The position numbers were made by a program, and so were the translations under genes. Below, one piece after another: positions 7,725 to 16,504 of a DNA stretch of 64,000 bases; the stretch's first letter is position 1; every line of letters starts with the position of its first letter. This DNA is from an uncultured Lachnospiraceae bacterium (lineage in GTDB: Bacteria > Bacillota > Clostridia > Lachnospirales > Lachnospiraceae). The stretch spans positions 83,739 to 147,738 of the forward strand of contig CACZJF010000003.1 of NCBI GenBank assembly GCA_902781455.1, given 5' to 3'. Under the pieces are notes generated by a model, which saw only the letters and a program-made list of their open reading frames with translations, was not told where the DNA came from and searched no databases.

Positions 7725-9188
7725 GTGAGAAACGCAGCAATCATAATCAGCATACTGCTCCCGATCATCGGAGGATTCCTTCTGATGCAGAAGCGACGGA
7801 TCACGGAGAAGGGCAGGAGGATCTGGTGCGAGGTCATTGCGTGCCTGACCACGGCCCTTGTGTGGAGGATTCTGCCGGGCGGCTGTGTGGAGGAGTTCAC
7901 CATCTATTCCTTCACCCGGGGATTCCGGATCACGCTGGGCGTGGATGGACCGGCCATGCTGTTCGCCGGCATGGTTTCCTTCATGTGGCCTTTCGTGACG
8001 CTGTACGCCTATGAATACATGGAGCGGGCGGAGCATAAGAACAGTTTCTTCGGTTTCTACATCATGACGTATGGTGTGACGCTTGGTGTTGCCTTCGCCG
8101 GAAATGTGCTGACCATGTATGTGTTCTATGAGATGCTGTCTCTGGTGACGATCCCGCTGGTAGTGCATTACCAGGATCATGAGTCCATGTACGCGGGCAG
8201 GAAGTACGCGGCATATGTCATCGGAGGCGCCGCGCTGGCTTTCATACCGGTTGTCGTGGTGACGCTGTATGAGGAAGCCGGATTTATGTGGGGCGGGCAT
8301 TCTTTCGATGTCCTTGGACAGAACTATATGCTGCTTCTGTGGCTGTTTGGATTTTTCGGATTCGGGATCAAGGCGGCTGTACTGCCGTTTCATCTCTGGC
8401 TTCGGGAGGCAACGGTTGCCCCGACGCCGGTCACAGCGCTGCTGCACGCGGTTGCGGTTGTCAATTCCGGCGTTTTTGCGGTGACAAGGCTGACCTGGTA
8501 TGTGTTCAGTCCGGAGCATCTTGACGGGTCCTGGGCACAGGTCACGGCGCTGACGGCTGCGTCCGCCACCCTGCTGTACGCGGCCGCAAGGGCGCTTCGT
8601 GAGCGTCATTTCAAGCGAAGGCTGGCGTACTCAACCGTGAGCAACCTCAGCTATATGCTGTTCGGCATTCTCCTGATGACGCCGTCCGGCCTGCAGGCAG
8701 GCCTGGCTCATATGCTGTTCCACGGAATCATCAAGATGAGCCTGTTTTTGTGCGCAGGCGCATTTATCCATCAGAGCGGAAAACACTATCTCTATGAGAT
8801 CAACGGAGCGGGAAGAAAGATGCCGCTGACTTTCTTCTTCTATACGCTTGGTGCGCTGTCCCTGACAGGAATCCCGCTGTTCGCGGGTTTCATCTCAAAA
8901 TGGAAGCTCCTGACGGCCGGTGCGGAAGCAGGTACCATGCCGGCTTACATCGGAACAGCCTGCCTGATCGGCGCAGCCTTTTTCTGCGCGGTCTATACCC
9001 TGACTGTTTCGGTGAGGGCGTTCTTCCCGGTGGAGGGGACCAACTGGTGGGAGGATACAGATCTTTCGGATCCAGGCTGGCGGATGCTTCTGCCGATCAC
9101 ACTGTTTTCCGTGTTCAATGTAGCGTTTGGTGTATTTCCCGGTCCTGTCATGGGATTTCTGGATCAGGTTTCAAGAGGAGTGATGTGA
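7725..9188 (+). CDS. Antiporter-like proton-conducting subunit 3 (NuoL/M/MrpD family)
   Basis: A 487-residue membrane protein starting at GTG 7725 behind an AGGAG site. The superfamily charges are intact: Glu in VFYEMLSL, Lys and His in IKAAVLPFHLWL, Lys in HGIIKMSLF. It is more divergent from subunits 2 and 4 around TM7-8, with REATVAPTPVTALLHA in place of KAHPVAPSPASALLSG. The stop is one base from the next start. It probably extends the chain of antiporter modules in the complex. Confidence 0.87.
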   Translation: MRNAAIIISILLPIIGGFLLMQKRRITEKGRRIWCEVIACLTTALVWRILPGGCVEEFTIYSFTRGFRITLGVDGPAMLFAGMVSFMWPFVTLYAYEYMERAEHKNSFFGFYIMTYGVTLGVAFAGNVLTMYVFYEMLSLVTIPLVVHYQDHESMYAGRKYAAYVIGGAALAFIPVVVVTLYEEAGFMWGGHSFDVLGQNYMLLLWLFGFFGFGIKAAVLPFHLWLREATVAPTPVTALLHAVAVVNSGVFAVTRLTWYVFSPEHLDGSWAQVTALTAASATLLYAAARALRERHFKRRLAYSTVSNLSYMLFGILLMTPSGLQAGLAHMLFHGIIKMSLFLCAGAFIHQSGKHYLYEINGAGRKMPLTFFFYTLGALSLTGIPLFAGFISKWKLLTAGAEAGTMPAYIGTACLIGAAFFCAVYTLTVSVRAFFPVEGTNWWEDTDLSDPGWRMLLPITLFSVFNVAFGVFPGPVMGFLDQVSRGVM

Positions 9189-9189
9189 C

Positions 9190-11370
9190 ATGCTTCCTTC
9201 GCTTTTGATCTTCCTGCCTTTCGCGGCCGGAATTGCGGATTCTATCATCGCCCGAAGGAGCGAGAAAGGCCGGGATCTGTTTGCTGTCGCCTTTTCATTT
9301 CTCGAGCTTCTTCTTTCCATCCTTCTTGTGATCGGAATCATGAAAGAAGGGGGCTTCGGGGTTCTTGGCATGAAAAGCACGGCAGGCAGCACTGCGTCCT
9401 TCGGGTTACAGATTCCGTATGCGTTCGGCGCGGGTCTGTCCTTCACGGCAGATGGGTTCCGCAGTGTCTACAGTCTGGTGACTTCGCTGATGTGGGCGTT
9501 CACAACGCTGTTTTCCCTGGAGTATTTCCGGCACGAGAGGGAGCACCTTAGCCGGTATTACCTGTTTGTACTTTTTACCTTAGGAGCAACGCAGGGCGTC
9601 ATGCTCTCGGGAGATCTGATGACGACTTTCGTTTTCTTCGAGATCCTGTCCATGACCAGCTTTACCTGGGTCATGCATGAGGAGACCCCGGGTGCCCTGA
9701 AGGCCGGATATACCTATCTGTTTATCGCAGTGATCGGAGGACTGGTCCTGTTTATGGGACTGGCCCTGCTGCAGCATGCGGCCGGGACACTGGCTTACGC
9801 GGATCTCTTCGAGGCTGTGAAGACACCGGGTGCGTCCTCCGGGACGATTCTTGCGTCAGGCATCTGCATCCTGATCGGTTTCGGGTGCAAGGCCGGTATG
9901 TTTCCGGTTCATGTCTGGCTGCCGAAAGCACACCCTGTGGCGCCTTCCCCCGCGTCCGCGCTTCTGTCCGGCGTCCTGACCAAGGTCGGAATCTACGGCA
10001 TCCTGATGACAGGCATGGAGGTTTTGATGGATTCCGCTTCCTTCGGCTGGATCGTTCTGATCCTTGGCAGCATTACGATGTTCCTTGGCGCGGTGCTGGC
10101 TTTGTTCTCCATCAACCTGAAGAGGACGCTAGCCTGCTCATCCATGTCGCAGATCGGCTTTATCCTGACCGGAATCGCGATGACGATTCTGCTTCAGACA
10201 CAGCACCTCACAGCGCATGAATCCGCCCACGCGGCAGCCGCCGGGGAAGCGGTTCTTTCCGGTGGAATGGCAGCGCTGGAAGGCCACGCGGTCATGGCGA
10301 TGAGCGGAACCGTGCTTCACATGGTGAATCACTCCATGCTCAAGCTGTGCCTGTTCTGCGCGGCTGGCGTCGTGGTGATGAATCTGCATGAACTGGATCT
10401 GAACCGGATCCGGGGATGGGGCAGGGGAAAATGGGCGCTCATGGGCGCATTTTTCCTTGGTGTGATCGGAATCGGCGGCGTTCCGCTGTTCAATGGCTAC
10501 GCAAGCAAGACACTGCTTCATGAGGCGATCACGGCCGGAATCGCAGAAGCGGGAGAGGGGGCAGCCATCGCGGCGTCCTCAGCCGGAATTCTGTCAGTCA
10601 TTGAGTGGGTTTTCCTGATCTCGGGCGGCTGCACATTTGCCTATATGCTGAAGCTGTTTCTGTGTGTGTTCGTGGAGAGAAACAAGGATCCCGAACTGCA
10701 GAAAAGATATGAGGCGTCCTCGAAGGGATATATGCATGGAGGCGGATACCTTGCCGTCTGCGGAACGTCCCTTCTGTTTATCGTGCTTGGGCAGAAGCCT
10801 GTTTTCGATGCGCTGGCGTCTTTCATGACAGGTCATGCGAACGCGCTGGAAGAATTTGCCCCTCTGAGCTTTGAGTGCCTGAAGGGCGCGTTGATCTCTC
10901 TGGGGATCGGTACGCTGCTCTATGTGTTCCTGATCCGCCGCGTATTGATGAGAGAGGGGGATTATGTGAACCTTTGGCCGGAATGGCTGGATCTGGAGGA
11001 CCTGCTCTACCGGCCTCTCCTGACAAAGTGGCTTCCCGGATTCTTCGGCGCTGTCTGGTCAGTCTGTGCGGAGAACAAGATTCTGACCGCCGTATCCAAA
11101 GGGACGGTTCGTGCCGCGTCGGCTGTGGCCAGATCACTGTCCCTGAGCACAGACGCGTTGATCGTACTGATGCGCAAAACCGTGCTCAGAGAGCGTGTGG
11201 TCGCGGACGATGGAAAGAACCCGGGTTTCTGGAAGAAACGTATCAGCGAACTGCGGACGGCTTATGAACCGATTATCGGAAATTTCTCCTTTGCGCTTAT
11301 GCTTTCCTGCATCGGTATGATGATGGTATTCGGGGCAATCCTGCTTTATCTCTTTTATATCATGCGTTAA
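9190..11370 (+). CDS. Antiporter-like proton-conducting subunit 4 with long C-terminal extension
   Basis: A 726-residue protein. Residues 1-500 form a NuoL/MrpD-type antiporter core with Glu in VFFEIL, Lys/His in CKAGMFPVHVWLP and Lys in HSMLKLCLF. The last ~220 residues add three hydrophobic helices separated by an amphipathic stretch, recalling the NuoL or MrpA C-terminal arm. An Ala/His-rich insertion (residues ~334-373) interrupts the conserved region. A GAGGAG site overlaps the previous stop. It is the last gene of the operon, followed 30 bases later by a strong terminator. Confidence 0.87.
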   Translation: MLPSLLIFLPFAAGIADSIIARRSEKGRDLFAVAFSFLELLLSILLVIGIMKEGGFGVLGMKSTAGSTASFGLQIPYAFGAGLSFTADGFRSVYSLVTSLMWAFTTLFSLEYFRHEREHLSRYYLFVLFTLGATQGVMLSGDLMTTFVFFEILSMTSFTWVMHEETPGALKAGYTYLFIAVIGGLVLFMGLALLQHAAGTLAYADLFEAVKTPGASSGTILASGICILIGFGCKAGMFPVHVWLPKAHPVAPSPASALLSGVLTKVGIYGILMTGMEVLMDSASFGWIVLILGSITMFLGAVLALFSINLKRTLACSSMSQIGFILTGIAMTILLQTQHLTAHESAHAAAAGEAVLSGGMAALEGHAVMAMSGTVLHMVNHSMLKLCLFCAAGVVVMNLHELDLNRIRGWGRGKWALMGAFFLGVIGIGGVPLFNGYASKTLLHEAITAGIAEAGEGAAIAASSAGILSVIEWVFLISGGCTFAYMLKLFLCVFVERNKDPELQKRYEASSKGYMHGGGYLAVCGTSLLFIVLGQKPVFDALASFMTGHANALEEFAPLSFECLKGALISLGIGTLLYVFLIRRVLMREGDYVNLWPEWLDLEDLLYRPLLTKWLPGFFGAVWSVCAENKILTAVSKGTVRAASAVARSLSLSTDALIVLMRKTVLRERVVADDGKNPGFWKKRISELRTAYEPIIGNFSFALMLSCIGMMMVFGAILLYLFYIMR

Positions 11371-11397
11371 TCCGCCTTGAACAATTGGAGTATGAAG

Positions 11398-11434
11398 GCA
11401 GAACCCGGCAGGATTTCCTGCCGGGTTCTGTTTA
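11398..11434. terminator. Strong intrinsic terminator ending the antiporter operon
   Basis: A 12-bp perfect stem, GAACCCGGCAGG (11401-11412) pairing with 11417-11428 around a 4-base loop, extended outward by further pairs and followed by TGTTT. It lies between convergent genes and could also stop transcription from the minus-strand peptidase gene. Confidence 0.85.
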
Positions 11435-11479
11435 TGCTGACAGGTACATGCGGATCCGCCGGAGGCGTCCCTGACCGGA

Positions 11480-12499
11480 TCAGGTCAGCTCGAAGCGAAG
11501 CTTCGCTTTTTCGCCGTTCCAGTCTACGTCCAGCATCGCACCGTTGATCATGGAAAAATGCGGTACCGTGTGGCCGATGTCCATTTCCCAGATGACAGGG
11601 ATATCAGGAAACGCGGTGCGGATCGCTTCGTCATAGGACATCTCACATTCCATATTCTCGAAAAGGGTCCGTCCGATCAGGACAGCACGCGTCGTTGCAG
11701 GGCTGATCCAGCCGGCATAGCGCATCTGCAGCAGGGTGCGGTACAGGACAGCGGAGGAGAGGGCGAAATTGTCAAAATACCAGATGAAGCCATCGTCTGC
11801 GTAGCGCTGAATGAAATCCATTGTCCGGTCGAAGCCGGTGCCAATCAGATCCTTCAGGACATCGATGCAGCCGCCGATGCAGCGGCCACGCACATGAAGC
11901 GCGTCACAAGAGGCGTGATAGACAGTCGGATTGGGAAAGACCAAAGGGCCGTCTTCCAGCTGGAATATGTCCGCGCCCAGATGGTTGGATCCGGTTTCCT
12001 GGACCGGAAGGTCTCCCTTCAGAAAGCGGAGCATATTCTCAAGGTAGCCGGGAAGCTGCGGTGTTCCATCTTCTGAGAGCACCGTCGCGTCGAAGCTGCC
12101 GCCATTGGAGCCATAGAGCGTGGCAATGTCGCAGAGCGTCGTCAGCGGATACAGAATGCCGGTGGGGTCAGATGCGCCCATCAGCCATTTCGGATGGTCA
12201 GCCAGTATCTGCCAGTCGATATGAGGCAGGATCTCACTGAGGAAATCTCCGCCGGAAGCACAGAACACCGCGTCAACCGCGTCCAGGGAAAACAGGCTCA
12301 TCAGCTCGCCGGCCCTTTCCTGCGCGCTTCCGCCGCGCAGACTGTTCACGCGTACGTGCTCCGTTTCCCAGACCTTCCAGCCCTGCTTTCGAAGGACCGC
12401 AAGGCTTTGATCAAAGCTTTCGAGTTTATGGCCGACCCCTGCGCTCGGGGCACAGATGCCGATGGTGGATTGACCGGAAAGAAAACGGGGATAGATCAT
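11480..12499 (-). CDS. S66-family peptidase (LD-carboxypeptidase/MccF-like)
   Basis: A 339-residue protein of the S66 fold. The nucleophile region is LMGASDPTG, and the histidine of the triad lies in MDIGHTVPHF near the C-terminus. In place of the usual LE motif that carries the catalytic Glu, it reads WYFDN, so an Asp may substitute. LD-carboxypeptidases trim murein tetrapeptides in the cytoplasm; MccF relatives cleave microcin-type peptide conjugates. The start overlaps the end of the folT-like gene by 4 bases, with AAAAGGAG upstream, so the two are co-translated. Confidence 0.8.
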   Translation of the reverse strand: MIYPRFLSGQSTIGICAPSAGVGHKLESFDQSLAVLRKQGWKVWETEHVRVNSLRGGSAQERAGELMSLFSLDAVDAVFCASGGDFLSEILPHIDWQILADHPKWLMGASDPTGILYPLTTLCDIATLYGSNGGSFDATVLSEDGTPQLPGYLENMLRFLKGDLPVQETGSNHLGADIFQLEDGPLVFPNPTVYHASCDALHVRGRCIGGCIDVLKDLIGTGFDRTMDFIQRYADDGFIWYFDNFALSSAVLYRTLLQMRYAGWISPATTRAVLIGRTLFENMECEMSYDEAIRTAFPDIPVIWEMDIGHTVPHFSMINGAMLDVDWNGEKAKLRFELT

Positions 12500-13065
12500 A
12501 CACGACTCCTTTTCAGATGAATACTCAGCGCCCTCTTTACCTGACTGGTAACAGGGCTGAAGTACAACAGGCAGACCAGTACGCAGTAGACCGGTGTCTG
12601 CAGCGCAAGCTGCGTCAGCCTCGTCGGGAGGATAGCGTACAGATGATATCCATTGATCCAGACAAGACCGGCGGTTGTGACAAAGAGGGTACAGACGATA
12701 CAGGCGGTCACAGTTCCCAGACAGAGCTTCCAGACAGCGGTCTTCTTCGTGTCACCGTTCTGCGGAACAAAGAGCGCCGGAATGACGCCCCACAGGATCG
12801 CCGCCAGGGTGATCAGCGGGTTGACTGCGTACCCCTGGATCAGACAGCCCAGCAGGTCGCTGGCGAGTCCGCACAAAGCGCCTGCGAAAGGACCGAACCA
12901 GACACCGGCCATGATTCTTGCGATCACGCCCAGCTGAATGCGGCCAAAGCCACCGATGTTGACAGCAAGAAAGCGGGAGAGAATCAGATAGATGGCTGTG
13001 AGGGCTCCGAGAGAAACAATTGTGTAGGTGCACCAGACGGTGCGATGGTTGTTTGTGGGATCCAT
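12496..13065 (-). CDS. folT: Folate-type ECF transporter S component
   Basis: A 189-residue integral membrane protein with about six helices. It carries the FolT-type features: LSRFLAV in helix 1, RIQLGVIARIMAGVWFGP, then GALCGLASDLLGCLI. It captures folate for a shared ECF energizing module encoded elsewhere. A GGAAAGGAG site precedes the ATG. It is co-transcribed with the S66 peptidase. A tetrahydrofolate riboswitch was looked for in the 79-bp upstream gap and not recognised. Confidence 0.8.
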   Translation of the reverse strand: MDPTNNHRTVWCTYTIVSLGALTAIYLILSRFLAVNIGGFGRIQLGVIARIMAGVWFGPFAGALCGLASDLLGCLIQGYAVNPLITLAAILWGVIPALFVPQNGDTKKTAVWKLCLGTVTACIVCTLFVTTAGLVWINGYHLYAILPTRLTQLALQTPVYCVLVCLLYFSPVTSQVKRALSIHLKRSRV

Positions 13066-13144
13066 AAAACTCCTTTCCTTCCAGACTTTGTCCTCTGTGC
13101 GTCAGATGCGCCGGCAGGACGTACCTGGGAGATTACCCCATAGA

Positions 13145-14026
13145 TTATTCCATCGAACTCCATAAGAGAAGATTGTTGTCGATGATTGCCTGAATCCGTC
13201 CCTGTTCCTTGAGCCAGGTCAGATACGAGCGGGTGGCGCAGCCGACCAGCTCATGCTGCTCAAAGTTCATCCGGAGACTGTAATGCTCAAAGATCTTCTG
13301 CAGGATGAATTCGCCGGATGTCGGCTCCTTGCAGATATCCAGAATGGTGTCTGCGATCTCATGAACCTTATCGATATTGTACTGGGCAAGAGGACCAATG
13401 TCCTCTGTCGGATCTGCGTGAGACGGGACAAACAGCTTTGCTTCCATCTTTTTTACGGTTTCCAGTGTATCAAGGTAGGCCTGAACGTCAATGACGTAGG
13501 TGAGCTGGTACTTTTCGAGGGTTTCTGTGGAAGCCAGACAGTCCGCCAGAAAAACGATATCATCTTCGGTGCGGAAACCGACCATATCCCAGGAGTGCCC
13601 CGGCAGCGGGAACATCTTAAGTCCTGTGGGCAGGTCCTTCGACGTGAGGGGAAGGACATCACTTGGCTGTGCCATCAGGAATTTGTGGCGAAGCTCGCCC
13701 GGCGGGTTTGCGCCGTACAGGAAAGCAGGCTCCAGAATCGGATGCCTGGACAGGCATTGTTCGATCCCCGGGGCGAATGCCTTGCACTGCGTCTGCTTCT
13801 GGAGATACTGGTTGCCTCCGATATGATCCGCGTGAGAGTGCGTATTATAGATGGCTTCCAGCTTCCACCCCTCAGCGTCCAGGATCCTTTTAACCTTCTT
13901 TCCCGCGTCTTTGTCATTGCCGCTGTCGATCAGGCAGACCGTATCCGGTCCGGTCCTGACCAGGCCGATCTTTGCGGGACTCTGGATATAATAACTGGTA
14001 TCTGATATCTTGATCAGTTCATACAT
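13145..14026 (-). CDS. Metallo-beta-lactamase-fold hydrolase
   Basis: A 293-residue protein. The metal-binding motif HSHADHIGG (residues ~63-71), a second His in LPGHSWD, Asp in FLADCL and His in VPSHADP give a complete dinuclear zinc site. The ~70-residue C-terminal part is probably helical. The family covers glyoxalase II-like thioesterases, lactonases and others; the substrate is unknown. AGGAGATCC precedes the ATG. It is divergent from the debranching-like gene at 14327 across a 300-bp gap. Confidence 0.8.
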   Translation of the reverse strand: MYELIKISDTSYYIQSPAKIGLVRTGPDTVCLIDSGNDKDAGKKVKRILDAEGWKLEAIYNTHSHADHIGGNQYLQKQTQCKAFAPGIEQCLSRHPILEPAFLYGANPPGELRHKFLMAQPSDVLPLTSKDLPTGLKMFPLPGHSWDMVGFRTEDDIVFLADCLASTETLEKYQLTYVIDVQAYLDTLETVKKMEAKLFVPSHADPTEDIGPLAQYNIDKVHEIADTILDICKEPTSGEFILQKIFEHYSLRMNFEQHELVGCATRSYLTWLKEQGRIQAIIDNNLLLWSSME

Positions 14027-14326
14027 GGACAGGATCTCCTCTTTGCCGCAGAATCGGCAGGATCTTCAGCAGACCGGGCGAACCCCGGAAGCATCAGGCT
14101 GCATTCTGCATAAGTATTGACAGAATACCACATAAAAAAACGTGAGAAAACAGTTTTCTGCTGTATGCCTCCTGTAAGGGACAGCTTTTTTTCAGACAGC
14201 TTTTCTATTCTTCCTCTTCTATGCTATAATCTGAACAAGCTTTTTTCCGTCCGAATCAGCGGCCGGAGGAAAGCCTGGGACAGAAATCGGGTGGAAGCAG
14301 AGGATTAAGACCTGGGAGAGAGACAA
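14027..14326. other. 300-bp divergent intergenic region
   Basis: No gene was seen. It holds a TTGACA at 14117-14122 without a matching -10, an A/T-rich stretch, and near its right end an extended -10 (TGCTATAAT, 14222-14230) oriented towards 14327. Confidence 0.5.
14222..14230 (+). promoter_or_regulatory. Extended -10 promoter for the debranching-like gene
   Basis: TGC-TATAAT, an extended -10 element, lies about 97 bases before GTG 14327. The -35 region (TTTTCT-like) is weak, as is usual for extended -10 promoters. Confidence 0.5.
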
Positions 14327-16483
14327 GTGAACTGGAATCCACAAGTAACGGGAATTCATGATCTGAAAATCAGCGGCTTTGTACCTCATACGGATGTCAC
14401 GAAGGACGGCATCCTGTTTTCTGTTGTTGTCCCTGAAGGGGCTGAGGCGAGCCTTCTTCTGTATGAGAAGGGCAGTGAAGAAGTAAAGTGCGAGATTCCG
14501 TTTCCGGCGGAACCTGCGCTGGGACGTGTGTACGCGATGCTGGTTGCCGGGATACCGGCGCAGGATCTGGAGTACAACTACCGCATCGGCCATAAGGTCG
14601 TGACGGATCCTTCCGCGCAGATCGTGGTCGGGCTGGAGCAGTATGCGGACCAGACACAGCGAAGGGAACACCAGATCAGAGGCGCATTTCTGAATCCGTC
14701 TTTTGACTGGGGAGAGCAGGAGAAGCGCCTTCGCATTCCCTACAGTGAATCTGTTTTCTATGAGCTTCATGTGAGAGGCTTTACGAAGAGCCGCACTTCA
14801 AAGGTGAAAAAACGCGGGACTTTTCTCGGGATTACGGAGAAGATCCCGTATCTCAAAGAGATGGGGATCACAGCCCTGGTGCTGATGCCCTGCTATGAGT
14901 TTGACGAGGTCATGCCGGACATGTCCGGCGTCGGCTGGAGGCCGGAGGGCCTTCGGGAGCTGGCTGCAGGCGCGTCGCTTCCGCCGTCGGCACTCTCAGC
15001 GCCGCAGCATCTGGCTGCAGCCGATGAGAAGAAGGCGTCCGGATCAGCCGCTGCGGCAGGCAAAGGGTCAGTCTCCACGGCTTTGCCGGAAGAAAGCGTG
15101 CATTACCGCTTGAATTACTGGGGATTCGGACCCGGCTGGTTTTTCGCGCCGAAGCGATCCTACTGCGCGACCGACGCGCCGGCCGACGAATTCCGCACTA
15201 TGGTGAAGATGCTCCATGAAGCAGGGATTGAGGTGATCATGGAGATGAGCTGTCCGGAGGGTACCGATCCTGCCTACATGCAGGCCTGCCTTCTGTGGTG
15301 GAGAGAGATCTACCATGTGGACGGCTTCCTCATGCTGGCGCCGCAGGACGACGTCAACTCCGTCGCCAGGAGTCCTGCGCTGAGTGATGTAAAGCTGATC
15401 TCGGATTACTTTGACACGCAGCGCATGTATCCGAAGGGACGTCCCTACCGTTTCCGGAATCTGGCCGAGTACAATGTCGGCTTCCGCTATGACGCGAGAC
15501 GTTTCCTGAAGGGGGATTCCAACTGCCTGCAGTCATTTGTCTCCAGATGCCGCTACAATCCGAAGGACGCCGGCGTCATCAACGCCATCGCCGGACATGA
15601 CGGATTCACGCTCTTTGACCTGGTTTCCTATAACGATAAGCACAACGAGATCAACGGAGAGAACAACCGGGACGGCGCCCTGAATGAGTATTCCTGGAAC
15701 TGCGGCGTGGAGGGAAAGACGAAGAAGAAAGAGATCATGCGTCTTCGGCTCCGCCAGATGAAGAACGCGCTTGCGATGGTGATGCTGGCACAGGGCACAC
15801 CCATGCTGTGCGCCGGCGACGAGATGCTGAACAGCCAGGAGGGCAATACGAATCCGTATTCCACCGACGCTGAACTCAGCTGGGTACAGTGGAATACGTC
15901 AAAGGACGCGCTCGCGCTCCGTGAATATGTGAAGAGCCTGATCGCGCTGCGCCGGACCCATCCGCTTCTGCACCAGAATGTGGAGCTGACCGGCTCGAGC
16001 ATGGGTGGATTCTTCCCTGATTTTTCCTGCCATGGTTCGAATGCATGGTTTGCTTCTTTCGACCAGCAGGAACGAAGTGTCGGGATGATGTACTGTTCAC
16101 AGGATCCTGACCGGGAAGAGGTTCTGCTGAAGGAAACGCAGATGCGGAAGGCTGCCCGGAAGAGAAGAAGGAAAAACAGCCAGCCGGAGGGAGCGGACCT
16201 GGCCGCGGAGCAGATGGCTGTGACGGGAAATTCCGTGAATTCAGCTGCCGCGGATCAGTCCGGTGAGAGAGAATCCTACCTGTATGTCGCGTATAATCTT
16301 CACTGGGAGAAGCGGGAGCTGGCACTGCCTGCGCTTCCTTCCGGAAGAGAATGGCGTGTCGTTATCGATACCTCCGTAGACCGGTTCTCCGGGAAGGAGG
16401 ATGCTGCGTGCCTCGACGCGGCACTGGAGAAGGGCAGGAGCGTGCTGATGCCTGGAAGGTCGATCCGGGTGCTGGTAGGATAA
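14327..16483 (+). CDS. Debranching-enzyme (isoamylase/GlgX) homologue lacking catalytic residues
   Basis: A 718-residue protein with a CBM48-like N-terminal region, a GH13 barrel and a C-terminal domain. Region IV is well kept (AGHDGFTLFDLVSYN, then NGENNRDG and WNCGVEG). The other catalytic regions are broken. Region II, normally DGFRFDL, is DGFLMLA (nucleophile position Leu337, Arg position Leu335). Region III, normally AEPWD, is SDYFD (acid/base position Asp360). Region I, normally DVVYNH, is IMEMSC. Hydrolysis is therefore unlikely; a glucan-binding or regulatory role is an inference. Two low-complexity insertions occur, at residues ~211-258 and ~605-645. It starts at GTG with GGGAG upstream. 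Confidence 0.85.
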   Translation: MNWNPQVTGIHDLKISGFVPHTDVTKDGILFSVVVPEGAEASLLLYEKGSEEVKCEIPFPAEPALGRVYAMLVAGIPAQDLEYNYRIGHKVVTDPSAQIVVGLEQYADQTQRREHQIRGAFLNPSFDWGEQEKRLRIPYSESVFYELHVRGFTKSRTSKVKKRGTFLGITEKIPYLKEMGITALVLMPCYEFDEVMPDMSGVGWRPEGLRELAAGASLPPSALSAPQHLAAADEKKASGSAAAAGKGSVSTALPEESVHYRLNYWGFGPGWFFAPKRSYCATDAPADEFRTMVKMLHEAGIEVIMEMSCPEGTDPAYMQACLLWWREIYHVDGFLMLAPQDDVNSVARSPALSDVKLISDYFDTQRMYPKGRPYRFRNLAEYNVGFRYDARRFLKGDSNCLQSFVSRCRYNPKDAGVINAIAGHDGFTLFDLVSYNDKHNEINGENNRDGALNEYSWNCGVEGKTKKKEIMRLRLRQMKNALAMVMLAQGTPMLCAGDEMLNSQEGNTNPYSTDAELSWVQWNTSKDALALREYVKSLIALRRTHPLLHQNVELTGSSMGGFFPDFSCHGSNAWFASFDQQERSVGMMYCSQDPDREEVLLKETQMRKAARKRRRKNSQPEGADLAAEQMAVTGNSVNSAAADQSGERESYLYVAYNLHWEKRELALPALPSGREWRVVIDTSVDRFSGKEDAACLDAALEKGRSVLMPGRSIRVLVG

Positions 16484-16504
16484 GGCCGGACAGGATGGAG
16501 TGAA

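Noticed and set aside
13066-13144. Tetrahydrofolate riboswitch upstream of the folate S component
   Set aside because: The 79-bp gap read on the minus strand lacks the conserved core of known THF riboswitches, and it is short.
14117-14122. TTGACA as a promoter -35
   Set aside because: No -10-like hexamer lies 15-19 bases downstream.
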